A stretch of DNA of 54,328 bases from the NCBI GenBank assembly GCA_015066345.1, contig SVOQ01000018.1, positions 1-54,328 on the forward strand, written 5' to 3'. This DNA comes from Oscillospiraceae bacterium. Its GTDB lineage: Bacteria; Bacillota; Clostridia; Oscillospirales; Acutalibacteraceae. Below, in pieces: positions 34,326 through 42,966 of this stretch. The notes below the pieces were generated by a model. It was given only the letters and a program-made list of their open reading frames with translations, was not told where the DNA came from and made no database searches. The number at the start of each line of letters is the position of its first letter. Position 1 is the stretch's first letter. The translations under genes and the position numbers were made by a program.

Positions 34326-36116
34326 ATGCTGGAAAAAAACGAGTTTGAAGTCCTTCGTTTCCTTTGTGAAAACGGCGGAGAAAAAACACAAAGATTGATT
34401 GCGGAAAGTACCGGTCTTTCCCTGGGGGCGGTAAATCAGATTATATCCAAATTAAAACAAGCTTCGTATATTTCTGATGCTTATAATGTCACAGAAGAAG
34501 GCATCAGAGTTATGGAGCCTTACAAAGTCAAAAATGCAATTATACTCGCTGCCGGAATGAGCACAAGATTCATTCCTGTTTCCTACGAAATACCCAAGGG
34601 TCTTATATCCGTTAAGGGTGATATTATGATAGAAAGAATCATTGAGCAGCTTAAAAGCACCGGCGTTCAGGAAATTGTAGTGGTTGTCGGCTATAAAATG
34701 GAAAAATTCTTCTATTTGCGCGACAAATATGACGTTAAACTCGTAGTAAACAATGAGTTTGCTTCTAAAAACACTCATAGCAGTATTTACGTTTCACGTG
34801 ATTACCTTGACAACACGTATATCTGCTGCTCTGACAACTATTATCCCGAAAATATGTTCCATCGTTACGAATACAGGGCCTTTTACTGTTCCGTTTATAT
34901 ACCCGGTATCAGCCACGTGGAGCGCGCGTTTCAGTTTGATAACAGCGGCTTTATATATGACACAAACAAGCCCTCAAACAATCAATGGGTAATGTACGGT
35001 CACGCATATTTTGACAGAAGATTTACACAAAAATTCAAACCCATTCTTGAAGACTATTTCGGCAGACCCGGTATTGAATATATGTATTGGGAAACTATTT
35101 ACGCAGAAAATGTCAAACAGCTTCCTATGTGGATAAAGCAATGCAAAAACACCGATATTTTAGAGTTCGACAGTATGGAGGAGCTTAAGGCTTTTGACAA
35201 GGATTATATTTACAACAATAAAGTCAAGGTCTTTGAAAACATCTGTAAGGTTCTGAGTTGCGATATAAGTGATATTGAGGATATCGAAACCGTAAATAAG
35301 GGTCTTAATAACCAATCCTTCAAATTCAGCTGCAATGGACAGGAATACATATACCGTCATCCCGGTGCAAATGCATCTGCCGTCATTGACCGACACAAGG
35401 AGGCAACCTCGTTAAAAGTGGCAAAAGAACTTGAGGTTGATGATTCTTACATCTACATAGATGAAGAAGAAGGCTGGAAAATCTCAAAATTCATTCACAC
35501 GACTGAAACCTTTGATTTTAATAACAAAGACCACGTGAATTTATTGGCAAATAAATTGAAACTTTTACATTCCTCTGATATTTCCGTGGGCTTTGGGTTT
35601 GATTATCAGCAAGAGGCAGAAAAAATAATCGAAATTGAAAAATATTTTGATGCCATCACGTACAACAAAAGCCTGGCAGAAAAAAACAGTATGGAACCGA
35701 TTTTCGATTATCTGTCAAAGGATAAATGGCAGGTATCACTGTGTCACAACGATATTTACGAACCTAATTTATTGGTACATAATAACGAGCTTTGTTTAAT
35801 TGACTGGGAGTTTGCCGGTGATGCGGATATTGGCTTTGATATTTGCAAATTATTCTCAGTCATTGTACCCACCTATGAGGAAATCGACCAATGGGTTTAT
35901 CCCTACTTCGGCAGGAAGGTCACCGATAAGGAAAAGCTGCATCTGATTGCCTGTGCAGCGGTTATATATTACTATTGGTATGTATGGGGCGTTTTTGCCG
36001 AAAAGAACAGCGAAGGTGTTTCAGCATATCTTTTGGAATGGTATGACAAAATGAACACATACAGAAAGCTTGCAATTGATTTAATTGACAGAAATGTTCA
36101 TAAGGAGGAACAGTAA
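34326..36116 (+). CDS. licCA: HTH-phosphocholine cytidylyltransferase-choline kinase fusion (LicC-LicA)
   Basis: A 596-residue fusion that takes choline to CDP-choline for decoration of surface glycans. Residues about 4-68 are a winged helix (STGLSLGAVNQIISKLKQAS). About 70-300 is a nucleotidyltransferase like LicC (AIILAAGMSTRF, IPKGLISVKGD). About 320-590 is a LicA-type choline kinase with CHNDIYEPNLLV and LIDWEFAGDADIGFD, holding the catalytic Asp and metal ligands. ATG 34326 follows GAGGTG; the frame opens at GTG 34317. Transporter and licD genes follow. The HTH may allow autoregulation, but it could also be only structural. Confidence 0.9.
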   Translation: MLEKNEFEVLRFLCENGGEKTQRLIAESTGLSLGAVNQIISKLKQASYISDAYNVTEEGIRVMEPYKVKNAIILAAGMSTRFIPVSYEIPKGLISVKGDIMIERIIEQLKSTGVQEIVVVVGYKMEKFFYLRDKYDVKLVVNNEFASKNTHSSIYVSRDYLDNTYICCSDNYYPENMFHRYEYRAFYCSVYIPGISHVERAFQFDNSGFIYDTNKPSNNQWVMYGHAYFDRRFTQKFKPILEDYFGRPGIEYMYWETIYAENVKQLPMWIKQCKNTDILEFDSMEELKAFDKDYIYNNKVKVFENICKVLSCDISDIEDIETVNKGLNNQSFKFSCNGQEYIYRHPGANASAVIDRHKEATSLKVAKELEVDDSYIYIDEEEGWKISKFIHTTETFDFNNKDHVNLLANKLKLLHSSDISVGFGFDYQQEAEKIIEIEKYFDAITYNKSLAEKNSMEPIFDYLSKDKWQVSLCHNDIYEPNLLVHNNELCLIDWEFAGDADIGFDICKLFSVIVPTYEEIDQWVYPYFGRKVTDKEKLHLIACAAVIYYYWYVWGVFAEKNSEGVSAYLLEWYDKMNTYRKLAIDLIDRNVHKEEQ

Positions 36117-36208
36117 TGGAAATAGGTATTTCAATATTTCTCGGAGCGTGGTTTGCTCTGGCAGGTCTTGCAACAACAATTGCGGTATTCAAGGGTTATA
36201 AGAAATAA
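36116..36208 (+). CDS. 30-residue symporter accessory membrane peptide
   Basis: The start codon overlaps the stop of the fusion gene by one base (TAATG), and GGAGGAA stands about eight bases before it. The peptide is one hydrophobic helix with a GYKK tail (MEIGISIFLGAWFALAGLAT begins it). It ends 23 bases before a sodium:solute symporter. This size, topology and position match the small accessory peptides found beside SSF symporters, and MetS-like peptides beside NSS transporters. It is easily missed by gene callers. Confidence 0.75.
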   Translation: MEIGISIFLGAWFALAGLATTIAVFKGYKK

Positions 36209-36231
36209 TATTAAATCAGGAGAGTTGTAAA

Positions 36232-37824
36232 ATGAACATTTATATAATAGGTATGGGCGTTACCTTGGTATTGTACCTCATAATAGGTGCCGTTATCAGT
36301 CGTGGCGTAAAAAATGCAAATGATTTCTACGTAGCCGGCAGGAATGCTCCCGCAATACTGATAACTGGTTCGTTGGTTGCCTCTTTCATCGGTGTCGGCT
36401 TATTTATGGGTGACGTCGGCGAGGCATACAGTGGTTTTTTTGCACCGATTATGGTCGCCGTAGGCGTTTTATCCGTCGGTTATATTGTCGGCTCTGTTTT
36501 CTTTGGAAGATACCTCAGAAGAAGCAACGTTATGACTATCCCCCAATATTTTGAGAAGCGCTTTGATTCCAAAGCAATGAAGCTTCTTTCGACCATTACC
36601 GGTACGATTATTATGCTCGTTTACAGCCTTTCAACCGTACAGGGTATGGGCACGTTGATTTCAGCCGTAGCCAACATAAACTATAATGTATGCATTGTTA
36701 TCGTCGTTGCCGTTTTCACCTTGATAACTATGTTCTCAGGTGCAAAGGGTGTTCTTATTACGGATACCATAATGTTTGCGGTATTTTCAATTGCTACATT
36801 AATCGGTGCCGTCTTTATCGCCAAGGAGGCGGGCGGATGGACCAACACCGTTACTGAAATGGCAACATACGAAGCCATCCCCGATATTCTTGCAGGCAGC
36901 GGTAACTTAGATTATTTCTATCCCACGGGTACGGAAAATATGATATGGGCTGTTGGTTACGGTATTGCCTGGATGGCAGTGCTTATGGTTGCCCCCTGGC
37001 AGTCAAGCCGTTATCTTATGGCAAAAAACGAGCACTCAGTTATCCGTTCGGGTATTGTTGCATCCGTAAGCGTCTTTTTAATTGAGTTCCTTATGTGTAT
37101 GGCAGGTGTATTCACCCAGAAATTAAATCCCGGTATGGAAATGCCCTCAAAAGCATTAATCTGGGCGGCAATGGAGATTATGCCTAAATTCTTGGGTATC
37201 ATTGTTCTTTCGGGTGTTCTCGCTTCTGCAGTCTCATCCGCAACGACCTTCCTTTCTCTCATCGGCTCCAACATCACAAATGACATTATTAAAATCAAAA
37301 ATGAGAAGCACAAACTGCTTTACGGCAGAATCACAATTCTCATTATGGGCGTTGTAATTTGCTTGTTATGTATATTTAATCCTCCTCAGATTTTCTGGAT
37401 TACCTACCTCGGTGCAACTATCGTAGCCTGCTCCTGGTTGCCTGTTGCTCTCGCAAGTGTGTGGAGTAAGCGTGTTACAAAGACAGGTGCCTTCTGCGGT
37501 ATGCTGGTGGGCTTCGTTGTCAGTGCGGGTATGAAAATCTATACCTCAGTTGCCGACGTGCTTTTACCCATTTATTTTGACCCCTTCTTTGTAGGTATTG
37601 CCGCAGGCATAATAGCTATGATTATCGGCTCAGCCGTCACAAAGGTTACCGAAAAAGAAAAGGCAGAAAGAGCTTTGTTGTTTATTGTTCCCGAAAAAGA
37701 AAAGGACCCCGCAGAGGTAAAAAAGACAAAAATCTTTATAGCTATATCCATCCCCCTCGGTTTTATTGTAACAATAGCAATGCTTGCTTTGTGGGCTATT
37801 CCTTATTTAAATGGCTTAAATTAA
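36232..37824 (+). CDS. Sodium:solute symporter, likely choline uptake
   Basis: A 530-residue SSF-family membrane protein with about thirteen helices. The start MNIYIIGMGVTLVLYLIIGA, the block NDFYVAGRNAPAI and GFFAPIMVAVGVLSVGYIVG are family features; the core LSGVLASAVSSATTFLSLIG is the Na2-site region. GGAGAG precedes the ATG. In Haemophilus the lic locus uses LicB, a DMT-type choline transporter; here an SSF protein occupies that place, so choline uptake is inferred from context. The adjacent 30-residue peptide is probably its subunit. Confidence 0.9.
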   Translation: MNIYIIGMGVTLVLYLIIGAVISRGVKNANDFYVAGRNAPAILITGSLVASFIGVGLFMGDVGEAYSGFFAPIMVAVGVLSVGYIVGSVFFGRYLRRSNVMTIPQYFEKRFDSKAMKLLSTITGTIIMLVYSLSTVQGMGTLISAVANINYNVCIVIVVAVFTLITMFSGAKGVLITDTIMFAVFSIATLIGAVFIAKEAGGWTNTVTEMATYEAIPDILAGSGNLDYFYPTGTENMIWAVGYGIAWMAVLMVAPWQSSRYLMAKNEHSVIRSGIVASVSVFLIEFLMCMAGVFTQKLNPGMEMPSKALIWAAMEIMPKFLGIIVLSGVLASAVSSATTFLSLIGSNITNDIIKIKNEKHKLLYGRITILIMGVVICLLCIFNPPQIFWITYLGATIVACSWLPVALASVWSKRVTKTGAFCGMLVGFVVSAGMKIYTSVADVLLPIYFDPFFVGIAAGIIAMIIGSAVTKVTEKEKAERALLFIVPEKEKDPAEVKKTKIFIAISIPLGFIVTIAMLALWAIPYLNGLN

Positions 37825-37863
37825 TATTCCCATGAAATCAAATTAACGGAAAGGATTTTCGAT

Positions 37864-38724
37864 ATGGAAAACAATATAGTAAATTCAACTGTAATTGAAA
37901 CTGCAATGGATGAAAAAACAAGTAAGATTGTTTCGGATTTACAGGTGGCTTTAATTGATATTCTGGCGGAAATTATACGCGTTTGCGATAAGCACGATTT
38001 AAAATATGCGTTGGTAGCGGGTACACTCCTCGGTGCAATCCGTCACAAGGGCTTTATACCTTGGGACGACGACCTGGATATCATAATGCCTCGGGATGAC
38101 TACGAAAAATTCAGAGAAATAGCTCCCAAAGAGCTTAAGGAAAAATATTTCTTCCAGGACTATTCTACGGATTCCGCTTTCCCGAGTATATATGCAAAGG
38201 TTCGTAACAGCGAAACAACCCTTATTGAGAACGGCTACAGAAACATAAAGGGTATGAATCACGGCGTTTTCTTAGACGTATTTCCGGCGGACCGATATAA
38301 GGCATCATCAAAAAACAACCTGAGAAGAAAGATAATTAAATTCTGCAACAACATTTTGCTTTTCCAGAAGGTTTCAAACGTAAATAAAGCAGTAAACCTT
38401 GCAGCCCGTCTTTTCCCCAGAAAGCCTTTATTTAAGCTTGCGGAAAAGATATCTATAAAGATGGATTCCGAAAAAGGAAACAACCAATATATAATTATAA
38501 ACGAGTATGTTATGCCCGATGGAATATTCGATGAATTAATTGACGTTCCCTTTGAAACCATTTCTGCAAAGGTTCCGAAAAATTACGACGTTCTGCTTTC
38601 CGATATGTTCGGTGATTATATGAAATTGCCCCCTGTGGACAAACGCGCACCCAAGCATATTACGGAAAAGCTCAGCCTGACTGTTCCTTATAAGACATAT
38701 ATGGAGCAGAATATGAATAAATAA
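37864..38724 (+). CDS. licD: LicD-family phosphocholine transferase
   Basis: A 286-residue enzyme that moves phosphocholine from CDP-choline onto surface polysaccharide or teichoic acid. The signature is clear: VAGTLLGAIRHKGFIPWDDD followed by LDIIMPRDDY, with the acidic D-D-D-x-D metal site. A second block is NGYRNIKGMNHGVFLDVFPAD, here GVFLDVFPAD. GGAAAGG precedes the ATG. No separate glycosyltransferase is nearby, so the acceptor glycan is made elsewhere. It closes the operon before a long terminator. Confidence 0.95.
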   Translation: MENNIVNSTVIETAMDEKTSKIVSDLQVALIDILAEIIRVCDKHDLKYALVAGTLLGAIRHKGFIPWDDDLDIIMPRDDYEKFREIAPKELKEKYFFQDYSTDSAFPSIYAKVRNSETTLIENGYRNIKGMNHGVFLDVFPADRYKASSKNNLRRKIIKFCNNILLFQKVSNVNKAVNLAARLFPRKPLFKLAEKISIKMDSEKGNNQYIIINEYVMPDGIFDELIDVPFETISAKVPKNYDVLLSDMFGDYMKLPPVDKRAPKHITEKLSLTVPYKTYMEQNMNK

Positions 38725-38745
38725 CAACCGTTCATCAACAAAAAA

Positions 38746-38801
38746 CAAGCAACCTCTTGTGAGTGTAAATAAAGAATTTACACGCCCACTTGGGTTGCTT
38801 G
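38746..38801. terminator. Long shared terminator after licD and the GPH transporter
   Basis: CAAGCAACC (38746-38754) pairs with GGTTGCTTG (38793-38801), with an inner stem GTGTAAAT/ATTTACAC. T runs follow on the plus strand (TTATTTTT) and an A/T run on the other, so it serves both convergent genes. Confidence 0.9.
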
Positions 38802-38807
38802 TTATTT

Positions 38808-40304
38808 TTAATTACCTTCAAAGCTGTCCACATAGCCCATAACATTCTGTTGGCGTTTTTCGCTTAATTCTGCGTACATCCATTCACGTTTTTGACGTGA
38901 AATAGGCCACAGGAATTTGGGCACAATTCTGAGAATTCCTGTCACAGTAGGTACTATTGTGCAAAGGGCAAACTCCCAGAATTTTGTTGTATCGTTCTGG
39001 GCGCCGATTTCAAGACCCTGCACATAACCGATTTTTTTCATAATAAGGCTTGTAACGGAACTTAAAAGGGCACTTTGAATTTTTAAAATAAGACCTTTCG
39101 CAACTCCCGTTGTTGCCTCCATACGATAGCCGTTTTTCCACTCGCAGTAGTCCATAGCCTCATTCCAGAGGTCCGCGTTAATAACCTTCGAAATACCCCA
39201 GGACCACTTCACAAACCACTCCTTAAGACCGAAGGCGATACACATGGGAACAACCTGTTTGAACATAGTCTTTTTCTTGGTCATACCAAATAAGAACAGG
39301 GCAATAGAAATAGCACTGTTATAAATATCATTGAAAATCCATAGGGATTTTGAAGAAAACCGCTTTCTTAAGGGACCTACAAAGGCATAACTTATACTAC
39401 CGTTTGCAGATGAGGGTAAATTCAATAATGTAATCAACGAATAGTTGCCCAACACATCTATAAAGTAGTTGGTTTCACTTTTACTTATTGAAAAATTACC
39501 TAAGAATTCGGATGTACACATCAGGAGTACGGGGTAGTTTGACACAATGGCTTTCATACCCTGCCTGATGCTTGGTTTTTCAATGGATTGTGGCACACGC
39601 TCTTTGGACTGCATAAAGAACCAGAATGTGCAAAGGGATGAAATAAGAGCCGTACCGCCACCCATTACCATAAACACCGAACTTAATTTCCAAGAAACTA
39701 CCTTATTATTAACAAGGTCTATTAAAACGCCCATAATATAACGGGGTAAATCCTCACCCATAAAGCCCGTAAGAAGCTCCGCAAGGGTTATAAGACGGAT
39801 ACGCTCGTTGGGGTTTGGCGTTATGGTGGACATATAACCGCTTTTGGCAACATTGGTAAATGTTCCCGCAGTTTCATTTATAATTGCAAAAATATAATAA
39901 TAAATAAGCTTTGGTAGATATGTACCGCTGGTTGTACCGAAAAACAATGGTAAAAGCCAGGTAAACACACCCATAATCGTAAGGGGAATCTGCATACCCA
40001 CAAGATATGGTCTGAATTTACCGATTCGGGTTCTTGTACTGTCAACAATAACTGAAACGAAAGTATCGTTTACTATATCCCAAGCAGCAGTAACAATATT
40101 CATTACCGCACTTACGGTAAAGTCAATATTAACTACGTCCCATATAAAACGCTCGGAGAAGGAGTTAATATTAAAGGAGTTTGACCAGTCATTAAGAAGA
40201 TATGACACAGTTTCTTTTACTCCGACGTAGTTGTGACCCTCATAATAACGTATATTTTCATTGGTAGAGGTAACTTCGGTTGAAGTTTTTAAGCTTTCAC
40301 TCAT
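38808..40304 (-). CDS. GPH-family (MFS) glycoside-type transporter
   Basis: A 498-residue membrane protein with about twelve helices. The segment DIVNDTFVSVIVDSTRTRIG with KFRPYL is the glycoside-pentoside-hexuronide:cation symporter signature. The second half is less well conserved and has stretches such as ADLWNEAMDYCEWKNGYRM, a known feature of this family in Firmicutes. The start codon overlaps the upstream gene's stop by four bases (ATGA), so it is coupled with the Ig-like protein. The substrate is unknown. Confidence 0.88.
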   Translation of the reverse strand: MSESLKTSTEVTSTNENIRYYEGHNYVGVKETVSYLLNDWSNSFNINSFSERFIWDVVNIDFTVSAVMNIVTAAWDIVNDTFVSVIVDSTRTRIGKFRPYLVGMQIPLTIMGVFTWLLPLFFGTTSGTYLPKLIYYYIFAIINETAGTFTNVAKSGYMSTITPNPNERIRLITLAELLTGFMGEDLPRYIMGVLIDLVNNKVVSWKLSSVFMVMGGGTALISSLCTFWFFMQSKERVPQSIEKPSIRQGMKAIVSNYPVLLMCTSEFLGNFSISKSETNYFIDVLGNYSLITLLNLPSSANGSISYAFVGPLRKRFSSKSLWIFNDIYNSAISIALFLFGMTKKKTMFKQVVPMCIAFGLKEWFVKWSWGISKVINADLWNEAMDYCEWKNGYRMEATTGVAKGLILKIQSALLSSVTSLIMKKIGYVQGLEIGAQNDTTKFWEFALCTIVPTVTGILRIVPKFLWPISRQKREWMYAELSEKRQQNVMGYVDSFEGN

Positions 40305-41458
40305 TGTGCCACCTCCCCTGATGTTTTACCGTCATTTATATAAACTACACATTCATCAGTAAACGTTTCGCCCAGATATTCTAATTCAACAGTTATTGTA
40401 ACGGGCTTTTCCGAAGTTTTAATGCCTTTCACGTAACCCATTTCGTCAACGGTTGCGATACTTTCATCCGATGAAATAAACCGCACTGTATAGTCGCTGT
40501 AATCCTCAATTACCGCATTTACAGTAACCGCGGACTCTTTACCTTCGGCAATGGTAATTTCACTTTCCACTATATCAACACCCGCGTAAAAATACTCGAA
40601 TCTGTGAATAACAGAATAATTAAACACAATATTCTTTTCACCGAAAGCACTCAGGGAATCAATAAAGTTATACTCCCCGCTTACCGTGTAATTTCTTTTT
40701 ATTTCTATGTATTCGATTTTATCGGTAAAGCGGTTAACTTTAGCATTTACATAGAAACTTTCGGGAGTTACGTTTACCCCGTTAATTTCACAGTATTTAT
40801 CTATTTGGGATTTAATTTCTTTGGTTTTTTTCGTTAAATCTTCTACACAAAAAGTGGTCTTATCTTTGTTATCAATAACGGAGTTACCGTCAATTTCAAA
40901 AGTTATAAAGTAAAAATCCCCGTCAACAACAGTCCCGTCCTCATTCAAAAGATTCTCACCGTTTTTATCCACCTGACCCACCGAAAAAGCAGAAGTCAGA
41001 TTATCAACAGACGAAAACTCAACAAGGGGTTTAATTCCTGTGTTTTTGCCGAAAACCCCTGTTACATCATCACCGTAAATTTCATCAACCAAGGGAACGA
41101 AATAATTTTTAGCATAGGTAAATATATTTTTATCATTACCTTTACTATTGCCGTTTTTATCGGTAACGATGACACTTCCGTCATCAATGCTTACATCGGT
41201 ATATGAATTAACTTTTATAAATTTATTGTTTTCGGCTTGTTTTGTTAAATCATATATGTACTCTGTAAGGTCATTGGTTTCGCCCGAAAGTTGAGTTTTA
41301 CTCTCGCTATTCACCTGCATATTAACTGACGAAGAACTTTCACCCTCAATATTTTTAACCGTAACAACAAGGGTTGCCATACATAAAACCAACGCAAGTA
41401 AACTGCAAATACCGAATAAAACAAACTGCTTTTTCTTGCCTGTTTTTTTATTATTCAT
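40301..41458 (-). CDS. Membrane-anchored protein with a C-terminal BIG2-like Ig domain
   Basis: A 385-residue protein with an N-terminal basic stretch and one membrane helix (about 11-33), then a mostly outside part. The last ~85 residues have FISSDESIATVDEMGYVKGI, close to the bacterial Ig-like group 2 pattern (S-x-D-x-x-I-A-T-V-x-x-x-G-x-V). The middle part is unfamiliar. It overlaps the upstream gene by eight bases and the GPH gene by four, so three genes are tightly coupled. A surface or transport-associated role is guessed from the operon. Confidence 0.7.
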   Translation of the reverse strand: MNNKKTGKKKQFVLFGICSLLALVLCMATLVVTVKNIEGESSSSVNMQVNSESKTQLSGETNDLTEYIYDLTKQAENNKFIKVNSYTDVSIDDGSVIVTDKNGNSKGNDKNIFTYAKNYFVPLVDEIYGDDVTGVFGKNTGIKPLVEFSSVDNLTSAFSVGQVDKNGENLLNEDGTVVDGDFYFITFEIDGNSVIDNKDKTTFCVEDLTKKTKEIKSQIDKYCEINGVNVTPESFYVNAKVNRFTDKIEYIEIKRNYTVSGEYNFIDSLSAFGEKNIVFNYSVIHRFEYFYAGVDIVESEITIAEGKESAVTVNAVIEDYSDYTVRFISSDESIATVDEMGYVKGIKTSEKPVTITVELEYLGETFTDECVVYINDGKTSGEVAQ

Positions 41459-42269
41459 TCTTCGTCACCGCCTTTTCTTTTTCGTCAGACGACACAAAAA
41501 CGGGCAATGATAAATCATCAATATTAACTTCGCCACGTTTTACTTTTTTACGCATTTCCACCCTTTTTATATCAAGTTCATCAATTTCAGGTGCTATGTT
41601 TTTCTTTATAATCAGGTGATTAAGTATAAAAATCATCACAAATACAAGGGAGCAAACTATTGCACCAACACCTGATTTTGCCACTAAAAAACCACCAAAA
41701 ACTGAGGGCAAAATAAAACTTAAACCCCCACAAATAACGCAAAGGACAGCACCTGAAATGGCTAATACCCTCATTACTTTTGCACCTTTTTTTATATTAA
41801 TAAAAGAAAGTATCAAACCTATAAAAATCCCAAGCCCCATCAGTACAACAAGTACCATAAGACCCGCATACAAAAGGCAAAGACCCGATTCCTCAGGGAA
41901 ATACTCGGTTAAATCAAGTAATACAAAAAGTGTGCCATCGGAAAAGGCATTGTAAAAACCTAATGCACTGAATGTAAATTTCGGATTAACTACATTAAGA
42001 TTAGTTGAAACAGTAAGGAAAGGTATGAAAATACTGCCAATTGCAAGTAGCATTGCAACAATTCTTAAAATCTGCAACGGTCCTTTAATAAAGTTAGTCT
42101 TTAATCTTTCAATAATTATACGCGCCGTAGCATATTCAAGTTCGCACTTTTTAGCATCACGTGCAAGAAACTCTTTTTGTTGACTGTAAAAAATATTTAC
42201 TCCGCAATGCTTACAGTTGGGTGCAAGGTCAAATCTTTTGATTTCACCGCCACAATTAGGACATTTCAT
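41451..42269 (-). CDS. Zinc-ribbon multi-pass membrane protein
   Basis: A 272-residue protein starting with a zinc ribbon (MKCPNCGGEI, then CKHCG) and then about four to five membrane helices between residues 62 and 218. The C-terminal tail is charged and lies in the cytosol. The family is not named by me; zinc ribbons fused to membrane proteins are frequent in gut Clostridia. It is one of four zinc-ribbon proteins in the window. It follows a 166-residue gene by 31 bases and overlaps the Ig-like gene. Confidence 0.7.
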   Translation of the reverse strand: MKCPNCGGEIKRFDLAPNCKHCGVNIFYSQQKEFLARDAKKCELEYATARIIIERLKTNFIKGPLQILRIVAMLLAIGSIFIPFLTVSTNLNVVNPKFTFSALGFYNAFSDGTLFVLLDLTEYFPEESGLCLLYAGLMVLVVLMGLGIFIGLILSFINIKKGAKVMRVLAISGAVLCVICGGLSFILPSVFGGFLVAKSGVGAIVCSLVFVMIFILNHLIIKKNIAPEIDELDIKRVEMRKKVKRGEVNIDDLSLPVFVSSDEKEKAVTKNE

Positions 42270-42300
42270 TCTTCTACCTCCCTAACAATATTTTTAAAAC

Positions 42301-42801
42301 TTATTTGTTTTTATTTTTCTTCTTTTTAAATAATCCCCCAAGAAAACTTGTAGTATCGGTTGCTAAATCAATATAATTTGAGGCTCTCGTATAGTCATCA
42401 TAAACATCATTTTCTATCATCACTTGTCGTCTTTTTGCTATAAGCTCCTCTTCCGCCTCAACCATAATATGGTCTGCAACCTCGTTAATTTCGTGTTTAA
42501 TTATCTCGGAACGATTTTCTTTAAACATCTGTTTCGCCGTATCTTTGGCAAACTGCTTTTCTTCGGTCGTCATCTGGTAGGGTTTCGGAGTACAACGAGT
42601 TAAAAGAGAGTTGAATTTATCTGAAAGACCGCTTGAAACAAATTTCGCCTCAAACTCAGTACAATCCGCGCAACCCTCGCCCAAAGCATTTATCTGCGCT
42701 ATAAATCCCTGAACCTCGGGTATTAAGCCTTGGGGTACGGTATAATATTTGTTAAAAAAATCCACTCTGGAGCTCACACTGACTTTTACATATTCGTTCA
42801 T
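42301..42801 (-). CDS. Uncharacterised 166-residue cytosolic protein
   Basis: I do not recognise it. It is soluble and mostly helical, with paired Cys (GCADC) near residue 45 and a second Cys at about 69 that might bind metal, and a very basic end (FKKKKNKNK). The ending GGLFKKKKNKNK could touch the membrane or nucleic acid. GGAGG precedes the ATG. It is the first gene of the operon that runs through the zinc-ribbon membrane protein and Ig-like protein to the GPH transporter. Confidence 0.7.
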   Translation of the reverse strand: MNEYVKVSVSSRVDFFNKYYTVPQGLIPEVQGFIAQINALGEGCADCTEFEAKFVSSGLSDKFNSLLTRCTPKPYQMTTEEKQFAKDTAKQMFKENRSEIIKHEINEVADHIMVEAEEELIAKRRQVMIENDVYDDYTRASNYIDLATDTTSFLGGLFKKKKNKNK

Positions 42802-42930
42802 AAAGCAATCCTCCGAAATTTTTTTGAACTCAAATTTAATGATATAATTCTCTCTTTTTTAATTCTAACATATAAGAAACTCAACTTCAAGAAAATAAAT
42901 CCTGTTGATATACTAAACGTCAGTACGTAA

Positions 42931-42958
42931 AAAACTGCTACCCGAGAGTAGCAGTTTT
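42931..42958 (-). terminator. Terminator of the lipoprotein-to-DUF5050 operon
   Basis: A strong stem AACTGCTAC (about 42933-42941) with GTAGCAGTT (42948-42956) and flanking A/T runs on both sides. On the minus strand a T6 run follows. It lies about ten bases past the stop codon of the gene ending at 42967. Confidence 0.88.
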
Positions 42959-42966
42959 CTTATAAA

